DNA of 64,000 nucleotides from Elysia chlorotica (taxonomy: Eukaryota; Mollusca; Gastropoda; Plakobranchidae). Of the stretch, positions 14,201 to 26,200 are shown one piece after another. The notes below the pieces were generated by a model. It saw only the letters and a list, made by a program, of their open reading frames with translations. It did not search any database and was not told where the DNA came from. A program made the translations under genes and the position numbers. The stretch spans positions 103,703 through 167,702 of the forward strand of contig RQTK01000905.1 of the NCBI GenBank assembly GCA_003991915.1, written 5' to 3'. Positions within the stretch are counted from its first letter, which is position 1. Each line of letters begins with the position of its first letter.

Positions 14201-17200
14201 TTTTGATGTAGTTTTGGTAACTGACAATGTGGTTCTTTTTTAAAATTTAATATGGGGTTACACGTGGGTATGAAGAGAGAGTGCTCTGAACAAATATAGA
14301 ATAGTCATAATTATGGTGTCATGTGACAGACGTAGTATTGGTAATTTTTGTTTATTTCTCATTCTGGTTTTATACAGAAATTTAAGTTGTAATGACTTGA
14401 CTCATTTCGTTTTTCAAATGTAAATAAAAATCTAAAGCATGATTTCATAAAGAAGAGTTAGCTCTGAAGAAAGTCAATCTTCAACTTCAAATTTGTATTA
14501 TTTGTTGACAGACTTCCATGTAATCATCCAGCTTGGTACTGCAATATAGCAGCACTTCATGGTTTTCTTGGTTCTGTTTAGCATCTCTAAGGTAGAAGAC
14601 ATGATGAAAACATTAGACACCAAGCATTATGGTGCTTAGTTCGAACCAGAATTTTTAAGGAAAAAAAACAAACCACCTGTTGTATTGAAAGGTTTAAGAG
14701 AAGAGATTAAATGGTTATTTAAGCTGGAACAAGTCATTTATTTCTATAAAGGAATGGCAAGCTTTTTTGTATAGCTGTTCTTTTTATCTATGAACGATTT
14801 CTGCTCATATTTAATACCACATTTTTTCTTGATATATTTTTAAGGAAATAGCGGAGCCCCTACCGGTGTACCTTGATGTTCAGGACTGGCGAAGATACTT
14901 ACCTCCCCTGTATCTTCACAATGGTGAGATCATAATCCCCATAATTATACGTTTTTATTTGGAATCCTTTCTGCATTCAAACTGAAAGATGAAAAAGATT
15001 TATCTGACCTCTTTAGTTCAATCAAGATGTAGGATTTACAGTTTATCTGGGGGATGTCGCACTAAGAATTAGGTGATGAATTACAACGAGTATGATTTCA
15101 CCAAAAGTTATGTAACTTAGTTGGAAGTCCTGATCTGTACATTACGATAATGTTGTGGTTAGCTGGTCAAGCAAAAGTGTCTGTAAACGAGTGATTAAAA
15201 ATATATATTTAGAAAATTATTTTTTTAAATAGTGTACATTAAAAGTGCAAAAAAACCCCCACCCCAAAACATTATTTGCTACAAAATAACACCATGAAGT
15301 TTCTACTCGTTGAACATAATACCATGAAGTTTCCACTCGTTGAACATAACACCATGAAGTTTTCACTCGTTGAACATAACACCATGAACATAACACCCTT
15401 AAGTTTCCACTCGTTGAACTTAACTCATGTCTTCCAATAAAGTGGAGTGAGTTTTTGTGGAATCACATGTCCTGTAAAAGAACCTGTAAATCGTTTTTCT
15501 CCTCTACCACGTACCCGGTCATGTGCACAAAGATTCTGCGCTGAGGAGGATCCACGCTGGACCCGGGGCATGCATGATTGGAGACATCATGCTCAACTTT
15601 CCTCTCATCACCATCTGGAACTTGTTCAACAGACCCAGCGAGGTGAGCTGTCAGTGGTTAAGTTAGCAGGCTGATAAGTTGACTAGATATTAGGAGCTCT
15701 AATTATATATGTATATATATAGCTCATAATAAACTGGAACATGCTCAACAGGCCCACTGAGGCGAGCTCTGAGTGCTTAAGTTAGAAGGCTGCCAAGTTG
15801 TCTAGAGTAAAAGGGGCACCATAATAATACATAGCTCATCAACAGACCCACAGAGCTTACCTCTCTGGGTCTGTTACAGCTCTGATCAGAGCTGTAAAGC
15901 TAGCAAGCTCTCCTAAGTTGACTAGATTAAAAGAGGCACCATAATAATGTATAGCTCATCAACAGACCCACAGAGGCAAGCTCTGATCAGAGTTGTAACA
16001 CTAGCAAGCTGCTAAGTAGACTAGTTTAAAAGGGTACCACATACATAGTTCATCATCATCTGGAACAAGTTACAATATATAGCATGTATAATGCTAACAT
16101 TGGAAGTTGAGCAACCAACTCAACTCAACAATTACACCCTCCGCAGCTGAAAGAGGTGATGGGCCACGTAGTTCATCATCATCCGGGAACAAGTTACAAT
16201 ATATAGCATATATAATGCTGACATTGCAACCAACTCAACTCAACAATTTCCCCCTCCCCAGCTGAAAGAGGTGATGGGCCACTTTGTGGAGGACCCTGGC
16301 CTGTTATGCGTGCCGCTGTGCCGCCTGCCCAAGCAGATCATCCTGGAGCTGACCACACGCAAGCGACTGATGCCGCGCCTCACAGAGGAACTCAACCTGA
16401 TGGCGCACATGGGGCTTCTCAGCTTCGGCCCGCGTCAACGCTGCAACAATATGGAGTTTGTGAGTAGATCTTTCTGTAGGTGTGAGTAGATCTTTCTGTA
16501 GATGTGAGTAGATCTTTCTGTAGATGTGAGTAGATCTTTCTGTAGAACGTTGAGTACAGCTTGTTCAGATAACGTGGAGTTTGTGAGTAGATCTTTCTGT
16601 AGAACGTTGAGTACAGCTTGTTCAGATAACGTGGAGTTTGTGAGTAGATCTTTCTGTAGAACGTTGAGTACAGCTTGTTCAGATAACGTGGAGTTTGTGA
16701 GTAGATCTTTCTGTAGAACGTTGAGTACAGCTTGTTCAGATAACGTGGAGTTTGTGAGTAGATCTTTCTGTAGAACGTTGAGTAAAGCACATGCACTCCT
16801 TTCTGCAGGTCTGGTAGTGATGTCAATTTTCCGTAAATTTATGGATTAAAAAAAAGTTCATGTTATATGATGTGGTGAATTATATTTTTTTAAAAGTACT
16901 ATATTAATCAATAAAATTTTGTAAAAAGCTTGACCTTCTTGAGATAACTGGGCTGGTGCAGATAACATGGAATTTTTAAGGCGTTTTTCGTTCAGGATTT
17001 GTTTAAATAACATGGAGTTTGTAAGGAGTTCTTAGTACAGGGTTTGCTTAAATAGCATGGAGTTTGTAAGGAGATCTTAGTTCAGGGTTTGCTTAAATAG
17101 CATGGAGTTTGTAAGGAGTTCTTAGTTCAGGGTTTGCTTAAATAGCATGGAGTTTGTAAGGAGTTCTTAGTACAGGGTTTGTTCAAATAACATGGAGTTT

Positions 17201-20200
17201 GTAAGGAGTTCTTAGTACAGGGTTTGCTTAAATAGCATGGAGTTTGTAAGGAGTTCTTAGTACAGGGTTTGCTTAAATAGCATGGAGTTTGTAAGGAGTT
17301 CTTAGTACAGGGTTTGCTTAAATAGCATGGAGTTTGTAAGGAGTTCTTAGTACAGGGTTTGCTTAAATAGCATGGAGTTTGTAAGGAGTTCTTAGTACAG
17401 GGTTTGCTTAAATAGCATGGAGTTTGTAAGGAGTTCTTAGTACAGGGTTTGCTTAAATAGCATGGAGTTTGTAAGGAGTTCTTAGTACAGGGTTTGCTTA
17501 AATAGCATGGAGTTTGTAAGGAGTTCTTAGTACAGGGTTTGCTTAAATAGCATGGAGTTTGTAAGGAGTTCTTAGTACAGGGTTTGCTTAAATAGCATGG
17601 AGTTTGTAAGGAGTTCTTAGTACAGGGTTTGCTTAAATAGCATGGAGTTTGTAAGGAGTTCTTAGTACAGGGTTTGCTTAAATAGCATGGAGTTTGTAAG
17701 GAGTTCTTAGTACAGGGTTTGCTTAAATAGCATGGAGTTTGTAAGGAGTTCTTAGTACAGGGTTTGCTTAAATAGCATGGAGTTTGTAAGGAGTTCTTAG
17801 TACAGGGTTTGCTTAAATAGCATGGAGTTTGTAAGGAGTTCTTAGTACAGGGTTTGCTTAAATAGCATGGAGTTTGTAAGGAGTTCTTAGTACAGGGTTT
17901 GCTTAAATAGCATGGAGTTTGTAAGGAGTTCTTAGTACAGGGTTTGCTTAAATAGCATGGAGTTTGTAAGGAGTTCTTAGTACAGGGTTTGCTTAAATAG
18001 CATGGAGTTTGTAAGGAGTTCTTAGTACAGGGTTTGCTTAAATAGCATGGAGTTTGTAAGGAGTTCTTAGTACAGGGTTTGCTTAAATAGCATGGAGTTT
18101 GTAAGGAGTTCTTAGTACAGGGTTTGCTTAAATAGCATGGAGTTTGTAAGGAGTTCTTAGTACAGGGTTTGCTTAAATAGCATGGAGTTTGTAAGGAGTT
18201 CTTAGTACAGGGTTTGCTTAAATAGCATGGAGTTTGTAAGGAGTTCTTAGTACAGGGTTTGCTTAAATAGCATGGAGTTTGTAAGGAGTTCTTAGTACAG
18301 GGTTTGCTTAAATAGCATGGAGTTTGTAAGGAGTTCTTAGTACAGGGTTTGCTTAAATAGCATGGAGTTTGTAAGGAGTTCTTAGTACAGGGTTTGCTTA
18401 AATAGCATGGAGTTTGTAAGGAGTTCTTAGTACAGGGTTTGCTTAAATAGCATGGAGTTTGTAAGGAGTTCTTAGTACAGGGTTTGCTTAAATAGCATGG
18501 AGTTTGTAAGGAGTTCTTAGTACAGGGTTTGCTTAAATAGCATGGAGTTTGTAAGGAGTTCTTAGTACAGGGTTTGCTTAAATAGCATGGAGTTTGTAAG
18601 GAGTTCTTAGTACAGGGTTTGCTTAAATAGCATGGAGTTTGTAAGGAGTTCTTAGTACAGGGCGCGAAGATCTCGCCCAGTACTGGATCGACCTCCAGAT
18701 CATCAGTCTCAACACCCCCTTGGGAGTCCGGAAGGAAGGTGCCTTATCAACTTGGACAGTTTTGTATTGAGTTGTACCTACTTACTCACTCACTCACTCA
18801 TTCACTTACTTACTCACTCACTCACTCATCCACTTACTCGCTCACTCACCCACTCACTCACTCACTCACTCATCCACTCATTCACTGACTCACTCACTCA
18901 CTCATCCTCTCATTCACTCATCCTCTCCCTCACCCACTCGCTTACTCATGAACTCCCTCAATTATCCATTACCAACTCACCCATTCACTCATTCACTCAC
19001 TCACTCACTCACTCACTCACTCACTCACTCACTCACTCACTCATCCACTCATTCATCCTCTCACTCATCCTCACACTCACTCATCCACTCACTCACTCAC
19101 CCACTCACTCTCTCACTCACTCACTCACCCACTCACTCACTCGCTCACTCACTCATCCTCTCACTCACTCACTCACTCACTCACTCACTCATTCACTCAC
19201 TCACTCACTCACTCACTCACTCACTCATTCACTTACTCATCCTCTCACTCACTCACTCACTCACTCACTCACTCACCCACTCATTCACTTACTCATCCTC
19301 TCACTCACTCTCTCACTCACTCACTCTCTCACTCACTCACTCTCTCACCTGCTCACTCACTTATCCTTTCACTCCCTCACTCATTCACCCACCCACCCAC
19401 TCACTTATCCACCCACCCACTCACTCACTCATCCACTCACTCACTCACTCATTCACCCACCCACCCACTTTCTCACTCATCCAATCACCCACTCACTCAC
19501 TCATCCACTCACTCACCCACTCACTCACTCACCCACTCACTCACTCACTCACTCACTCATCCACTCATTCACCCACCCACCCACTCACTCACTCATCCAC
19601 TCACTTAACCACCCACCCACTCACTCACTCATCCACCAACTCACCCACCCACTCACTCACTCATCCACCAACTCACCCACCCACCCACTCACTCATCCAC
19701 CAACTCACCCACCCACCCACTCACTCACTTACTTACTTAGCCCCTCTCTTGCCAACTGGTAAGAACAGCAGCAATAAAGACCCTCCATGTATGTCAGGCT
19801 TGTGGCAGCGTCCCCAGAGTTTCACAGCACTGACCCATCTACTTCTGCCTCTACTTTCTGACGCCAGCTGTCTTCTATTTTCCCTCCGCCTGTCATTGGA
19901 TGGCTACCTGCCATATGGCGTTGAAGTTTTTATTCCTATCCACCTCCACTTAAGTAATGCAGTCATGCAAACATTGTACTTGATTATTATCAACTCATAG
20001 ACTAGACACTGAAAAAAGGATTTCTGGATGACTTCACACTACGCACTGCAGTAAAAATTAACAATTTTTTTTTAAACCTGGAATTTTTTCATTGAAAAGC
20101 TTGGCAATGAAAATTTTGAATATGTGATGACATTTTTCTGATCATTCCCAACTTTTTAAATATGCTGTAATTTTCCTCAACCTTCAGGGAAAGTCAGTTT

Positions 20201-23200
20201 GATGATGCTTGTAACTTTTTTTTTCTTTGTGTCTTAAACGTCTCATGTGCAATTTTTCAGATTTTTCTTCCAGTTTCTTTATATTATTACAATGTTCAGT
20301 ATATTTATCACATTTCAAAAGTCTCATTTTAAATATTCTTACTCTACAGTCGACATTGAGGGTAACCATGGTGATGTCGACCTTTTCTCGGTGGTAAAAC
20401 CGACGACGTTTGAGGAAATAAAGAAACGAGCAGAATCTGATTGGCTGCCTGGGGACCGTAGAGGCGTTGCGGGACTGGACAGCTACCTCATGACGTGAGA
20501 TTTGAACACAGACCTAACACTTTCACTGTCATGCACGTTGCTAAATTTTGTTGTCATACGTTTTGTTAAATTTTTCATGCTTGATTACCAAGAGTGAGTA
20601 GGGGACTTCAGAGAAAGTCAGTGTTTCATGGTTGCTACCATTTAAAAAAAATACTGTCTAATGTGCATTCCTTCAGATTTTTCACCCTCTTACCTTTTAA
20701 TTTAACTCAATCGCCATCAGCAACTGCAATCTTTGATAATGGAAAGGATAAAATTCAGATAGACTTTCAACAAGAAGAGAAAGATGGACAAAAATTACCT
20801 TATGGTGTTTTAAAAAAAATAAGTTACAAGAGATTGCTTACTTACTTTGAACACATTGTTGTTCAAAGTGGTTAGTTCACTTCAAGCGTTAAGCATGCCT
20901 TGCATCCTTTAGATAATAATGGATTGTTGGAGAGGGATACTTTTAAAAACGTCTTTTAGATCCTATTAAGGAAAAACCGTAATGTGATCAATTCCAGGCA
21001 TTATGTGAGGAACTGGCGCAAGGGGGTGCCACAACTTGACTGCAGTCAGCGGCTGAAAGAGTTACCCGCTGCAACCCCGGCATGTCTGTCTCAGATGCCG
21101 GAACCAGCAGGTGAAAACTTTGAATTGTACTCTTGACAATGCAGAGAAAGCTTAGTTGGTGTCCCCTGTCTCTGTATAGGATTTTTTTGGTAAAGCGTGG
21201 AGATTTATTAATAGAGTCTCAGTGATTCTGCCAACAATGCTTATGAAATTGCACAATTTTGTGGGTTTTCCCAAACTTCATACCTGTTGGACCAATAAAG
21301 AAGGAATACACAATTGTTCAGGTTTGAATAGAATGTCTATGTCACCGCTTACATGTATTGTCGGCTCAGAGCTACTCTGTTCTATCTCCATTGGAAATAA
21401 GAAGGAGACAGAACAGAGCAGTTTTGCAGAGACTGTATACAATGTGAATCAGATGAGCTAAAATAGTCCTTGTCTCTAAGTAGTTGGGGGGGGGGGGGGG
21501 GGGGGCGGTCTGAGCTGCTGGTTAAAACCAACCCAACCCAACAACTCTAATTAGTTGGATAAAATGATATGAAATTTCCCCTCATAATCTGGAGAAAATA
21601 ATTCTCTACCGAGTGCCAAATGCTAGCTCAGGTTGATCATTCAGGTACTAGACGGTACCTACAAAACAAAGAGAGAAACTTGCCACCTTGATTATTTTTC
21701 AAAGTCTGTTTGAGACATTTCATTCAGGGAGTATTGCCATCATATATAATGGCACACATAGAACTTTCCAACAACAGTAAAACCCATTACTTTTTGCTTT
21801 ACCTTTGAGTTAAATCTGCAGAGTTTTTTAATGTAATAGGATTACATACCCTAAATTTCTCTACCACCTAAAACTCAAACTGGGGACCTCATGTTTTCAA
21901 TCTGCAACACTAAAAACTGAGCTAACTGGGACTGCTATTCTCTAAGAAGCAACCACACCTTTGTTACATATTGGTATAGTTTCTTTAGTGAAATATATTA
22001 CTTGTTGCTATTAAGTCTTGTTCTCTTTTTGTCTTCTAATTTTTATTGGATATTTTCTAAAAGTGAGTCTTAGCATTAGACATGTATAAGAGACAAACAC
22101 ACAGACAGACATAGATATTGGCAGACTAGACATTGGCAATGACAGAGTAACTTATTTATATTTTTTTAACAAAATAGAAAGACAGAGAAAAAAATGAGTG
22201 ATGATCCCATCTCCCCCCTCCCCCGCTTTCTTTTTTAAAATTCTTCTTATAGCAACAGAGGAAGAAGAAACAGCACACCAGGACGACGAACCGCCCTCAA
22301 AGAAAACGAAAACTGCCTCAGGAATGAAGGACACAAATGGTAAGTGCTTCAAGGATTGGGCTGCTAAAACAGCAGTGTTGCCAAAGGGAAACAAACAGTA
22401 GAAAAATATAAATATTCATGCAGAATAAAATAGTGTGTCTGTGGAGCGAGCAAACTTGTCTAGCCTGGTTGGGGACGGTAGGTGTTAAGACACAAACCAG
22501 CCAATCAACTACTTTTGGACAAACCAAACACTTCCTATTGGACTAGCTGCAAACTGTTTGCAGCTGTAACCCATAGTAAACATTTCGACACACAATTTTT
22601 TAAACCTTAGAAAGTACATTTACAAAGAGAATCGGGGAGTAGGCATTTGGCTTTCTATTCTTTTTATTAAATTTTGAGCTTCCTGCTTTGTTTATTTGGT
22701 TTTAACTAAATTATTCTACTCTAGAACATGTTTGTAATAAATTGACCTAGGGAAACAAAAGTAGTTCCAAGCTGTTCCAAGTTACCTTTGTGTTTTCAGT
22801 TGCAGACCATTCTAAGAAGAAAAAGGCCAAGTCTCTAAGGAGAAAGAAACGATCTGAGGGAGGCAGTGTATACTCAGGTAAGTTGTCATTTACTTCCAGT
22901 GATATTTACATCATTCTCAACAAGATTTGTGTTGTCTGACTTCTGCTCTATTGCCCTGAGTTTTACTTATGCTTAAGCTGAATTTCATGTATTTTTAGTT
23001 GTATGCAATGCAAGAGAAACTGGAGGGTATCAGTGAATCAAGTCAAACAAAGTTGAGTATCCAATTAAAGTAGGTCACAGTTGTAGACATTTTCACTTTT
23101 TATATGCTCCCAAACACTCAATCAAGTCCTCATCTTCCACTGTAAATTTCCTTTAAAAACAAAGTTAAATGTTTGTGTCTAACTTTTGTGTTAAGTGAAA

Positions 23201-26200
23201 AGTAAAACAATCTGGTGTCTAAATTTTGTGTTAGGCTAAAAGTAAGATATTCTGACGTACCTGAAAACCAACATGTCTTGAGTAAACTCCCTGAGTGCTG
23301 TCCCTGGCGAGCTGAACATTTAATTTGGTGAGACAGGGTTTTGGAAGTTGGTTGGTTGGTTGGTTGGTTGGGTTGGTTTGACGTCCAACAGCAGCACTAT
23401 ATAGGCTATATTGTAGACGGGCCCCAAGACGGACGTCTGACAATTTTATGTGCCTGCCACACACGAGACAGGGCGGGGATACCATGACACCTGTCTCAGC
23501 CGGTCACATTATACTGACACCGACCCAACCAGTAGGGACGAAACAGCCAGGATTCGAACTCGGGACCTTTTGCGTCGGAAGCCGATGTTCTACCCCTGGA
23601 CCACTGCGCCCCCCCCCCTCCCTCCGGAATTTGGAAGTAAAGATGCTCAACCTTTTCCATGCAAGATAAGGCTCAGAAAATGTTGGATCAGAAACAAAAA
23701 CCTGGACTGGACAACATTTTATTCTTCAAGTTTAACTTTAAGATAATATGTCATTTATTAGTTTTTTTCAATCAATGCAAAAGTTAAGGACTTGTTATCA
23801 ATTCTCCCAACCTCAGTGGTAGCACATCATTAGAGCTACATACGGTACGGCAGAAAAGCGTATATATACAAATATTATTACACTGACTTTGCTACATTTT
23901 TTCATCTTGCTGGTTGGGTTGGCAGTTCTGTGCTATAAAATTAGATATCACGTCTTCAATTCTCATTGAATTGAAAAAGAGTACAGAATGTGTTAGATAT
24001 ATAATTCTGTTTTTTCGCTTTGTACATCTACACTTAAAGCCCAGTTTGATGCGAAAGACCGTAAGGCAATCAGTGTCATGAGGAGAATTCGATCACACTT
24101 TTCCCCACTGGAGGAAGGAATGGTGAGTAAACCCCCACCCCAACCCTCTTCCTCAATATGCCTGTATAATACCATTGATGTTACGTAAAGAGTAGTGGTA
24201 AATGTTGTTGTCAATGGTGTCAGAAGATTCGTAGCTCATAGTTGGGATGTAGCAGCAAGAAGTTTTTGTAACTGGTTGTCACCAGTTGAGGTAAAATCCT
24301 TGGAAGTATTCAAAGGGTTCGGTTGCCACAAGTGAATAACCGTCACGCAAAAAGAAGCAACCACAAAACAGAACAATAAATCTACTGCCAACAATATTTT
24401 CTTTTCTTATTGTGATCATCATGAATTATTTTCTTTTCTTATTGTGATCATAATGAATGTAGGAATGTGTTTGTACGTCTTGTCCGCTCAGATCCTCCTG
24501 TGCCAGCTGGCTGGATACTTGCTGAACCCGGCCTACATGTGTGTCAACCGCACAGCCATACGCGACATCATGCACGAAACCTTGCCGGTTGGTTTGTTTC
24601 CACTCTAGCTGTATTCATGAGCTTAATTAAGAAGAGCTTTAGCGTAGTTTTGTCAAAGAGATGTCCTTGAAATTAAAAAAAAGATTGATCACAATTTTTC
24701 AATTTTAATTCTCCAAAATGCATGCTTTTGTCTTATATATGGATGGTTGTGGTTCCTAAGAAAAATGATGAAAATTGCTCGACAAAAATGAAAAGTAACC
24801 AGGAAGTACATGAAGAGGAAGAGTGGGCAATGGATCTTAATATACATTTGTTTGAAAACAAATTAAATAGAAATGAATTTGCAATAAAAAATCAAGATGT
24901 AGCTTGGGAATAACAGGACAAAACATGAAAAGAGAATGGGTGTGGCAAAGAGGGTGCAGGGCCAATTCCCCAACCAAGTTATGACAAATTTTTCTTGCCT
25001 TTTTGAGCAAAGCCCTCACCTAGTTTGAAATCTTGTAAATTCTCAAAAAGATTCTACTGATGCACAGATCTAAAACTCAGACATTCTATTCGCGTTTCTC
25101 CTACAGGAGTCCCATGACAAGACCACCGCTGCTATCAAAGGGAAGATAAGTCGCCTCACTTGTGATCCCAACTTCAAACTGCACATGGCAGTATTCCTGG
25201 CCCAAGCAAAGAGTGACGAGGTCAGTCATAGATCCTTTCAATTTATTCTAGCCTTCATCTGCTGCGTGGAAATAGACACTTGTCTTTGGACCCATCTGTG
25301 GTAAAACCTAAACCTAGCTGCTGATTTTGTATTTCAAGGAACTGATCGTTGTCTTTATATTAACTTACTTTGTGGTCTGAGTGTTTTCGTTCTTCTTCAA
25401 TGTACAGTTGATTTTAAAGGAACCGATTTTTCTTTTTGTTTACGTCCCTTTTAGAAGTTTCTAGCCAAGTACTCAGGAAAGCTGCCCCATTATCAGTCGC
25501 CGGAAATGGTCGTGCTATTTCGTCAGCTGGTTATGGATCTGAGGAAAAAATTCAGGTATTCTGTATAAAAATGAAATATTTGAGGACATTAATTTGTCAT
25601 AGTTATTCACAACCCCTGTAAGTCTTATAGGTTATAAATTGTGCCAAGATTATGACCCCTAAAGCAGACAAATTTTGCTGTTCCCTAGATGCTATTTTAA
25701 TGCTTTACACTATGCAACAAAACGCATTTAAGGCAAAACAATCTGTAATTTGATATCATAAACTCAGAGATTTTAAAACTGTAAGAATAACTTAACTCTC
25801 TATCTTTGAGAAAGATATTGTTTCTTTTGTGCATCTAAACTCTAAGTTCTTTTTCATTTTTCTCATTTGTCTTCAATGTCAAGCATTTTTAATACCATTC
25901 AATAGCATATGTACATTAGTGAATACAATAAGATAGAGCGAGGGAAAGGAGAATGAAAGTTGTTCAGAAGATGCTCTCATTTTCTCAGCTCAACAAAACC
26001 CAGACAAGAAATCAGACTGCCTGAATCCATGGAGCAACTGAATCAAAACTACAAAGTCAACAACACCGCCAAAATGTTTGACGCTCCTAAATTTGACGAG
26101 CCTCTGAAGTGTTTGGCTGACGTTCGGACCATGGTGTGTGCTGATCTTATTGAGGTTAGTAGCAAAAAGTTTGACTAGTCTAGCTGTATGACTTTAAATT

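Noticed and set aside
16419..16849. Open frames on both strands with 19-residue repeats
   Set aside because: Both come from the 57-bp minisatellite, whose length is a multiple of three. They are not genes.
16966..18660. CRISPR-like array
   Set aside because: Repeats are directly adjacent 45-bp units with no unique spacers, inside an animal intron.
18752..20000. Two long overlapping open frames encoding Leu-Thr-His-Ser repeats
   Set aside because: They arise from the period-4 (CACT)n tract, which cycles through all frames without stops. There is no family similarity, and the tract lies inside a GTF3C1 intron.
23448..23746. Open frames over the SINE at 23348-23610
   Set aside because: They translate the SINE itself; similar peptides appear at other copies because the body is shared.
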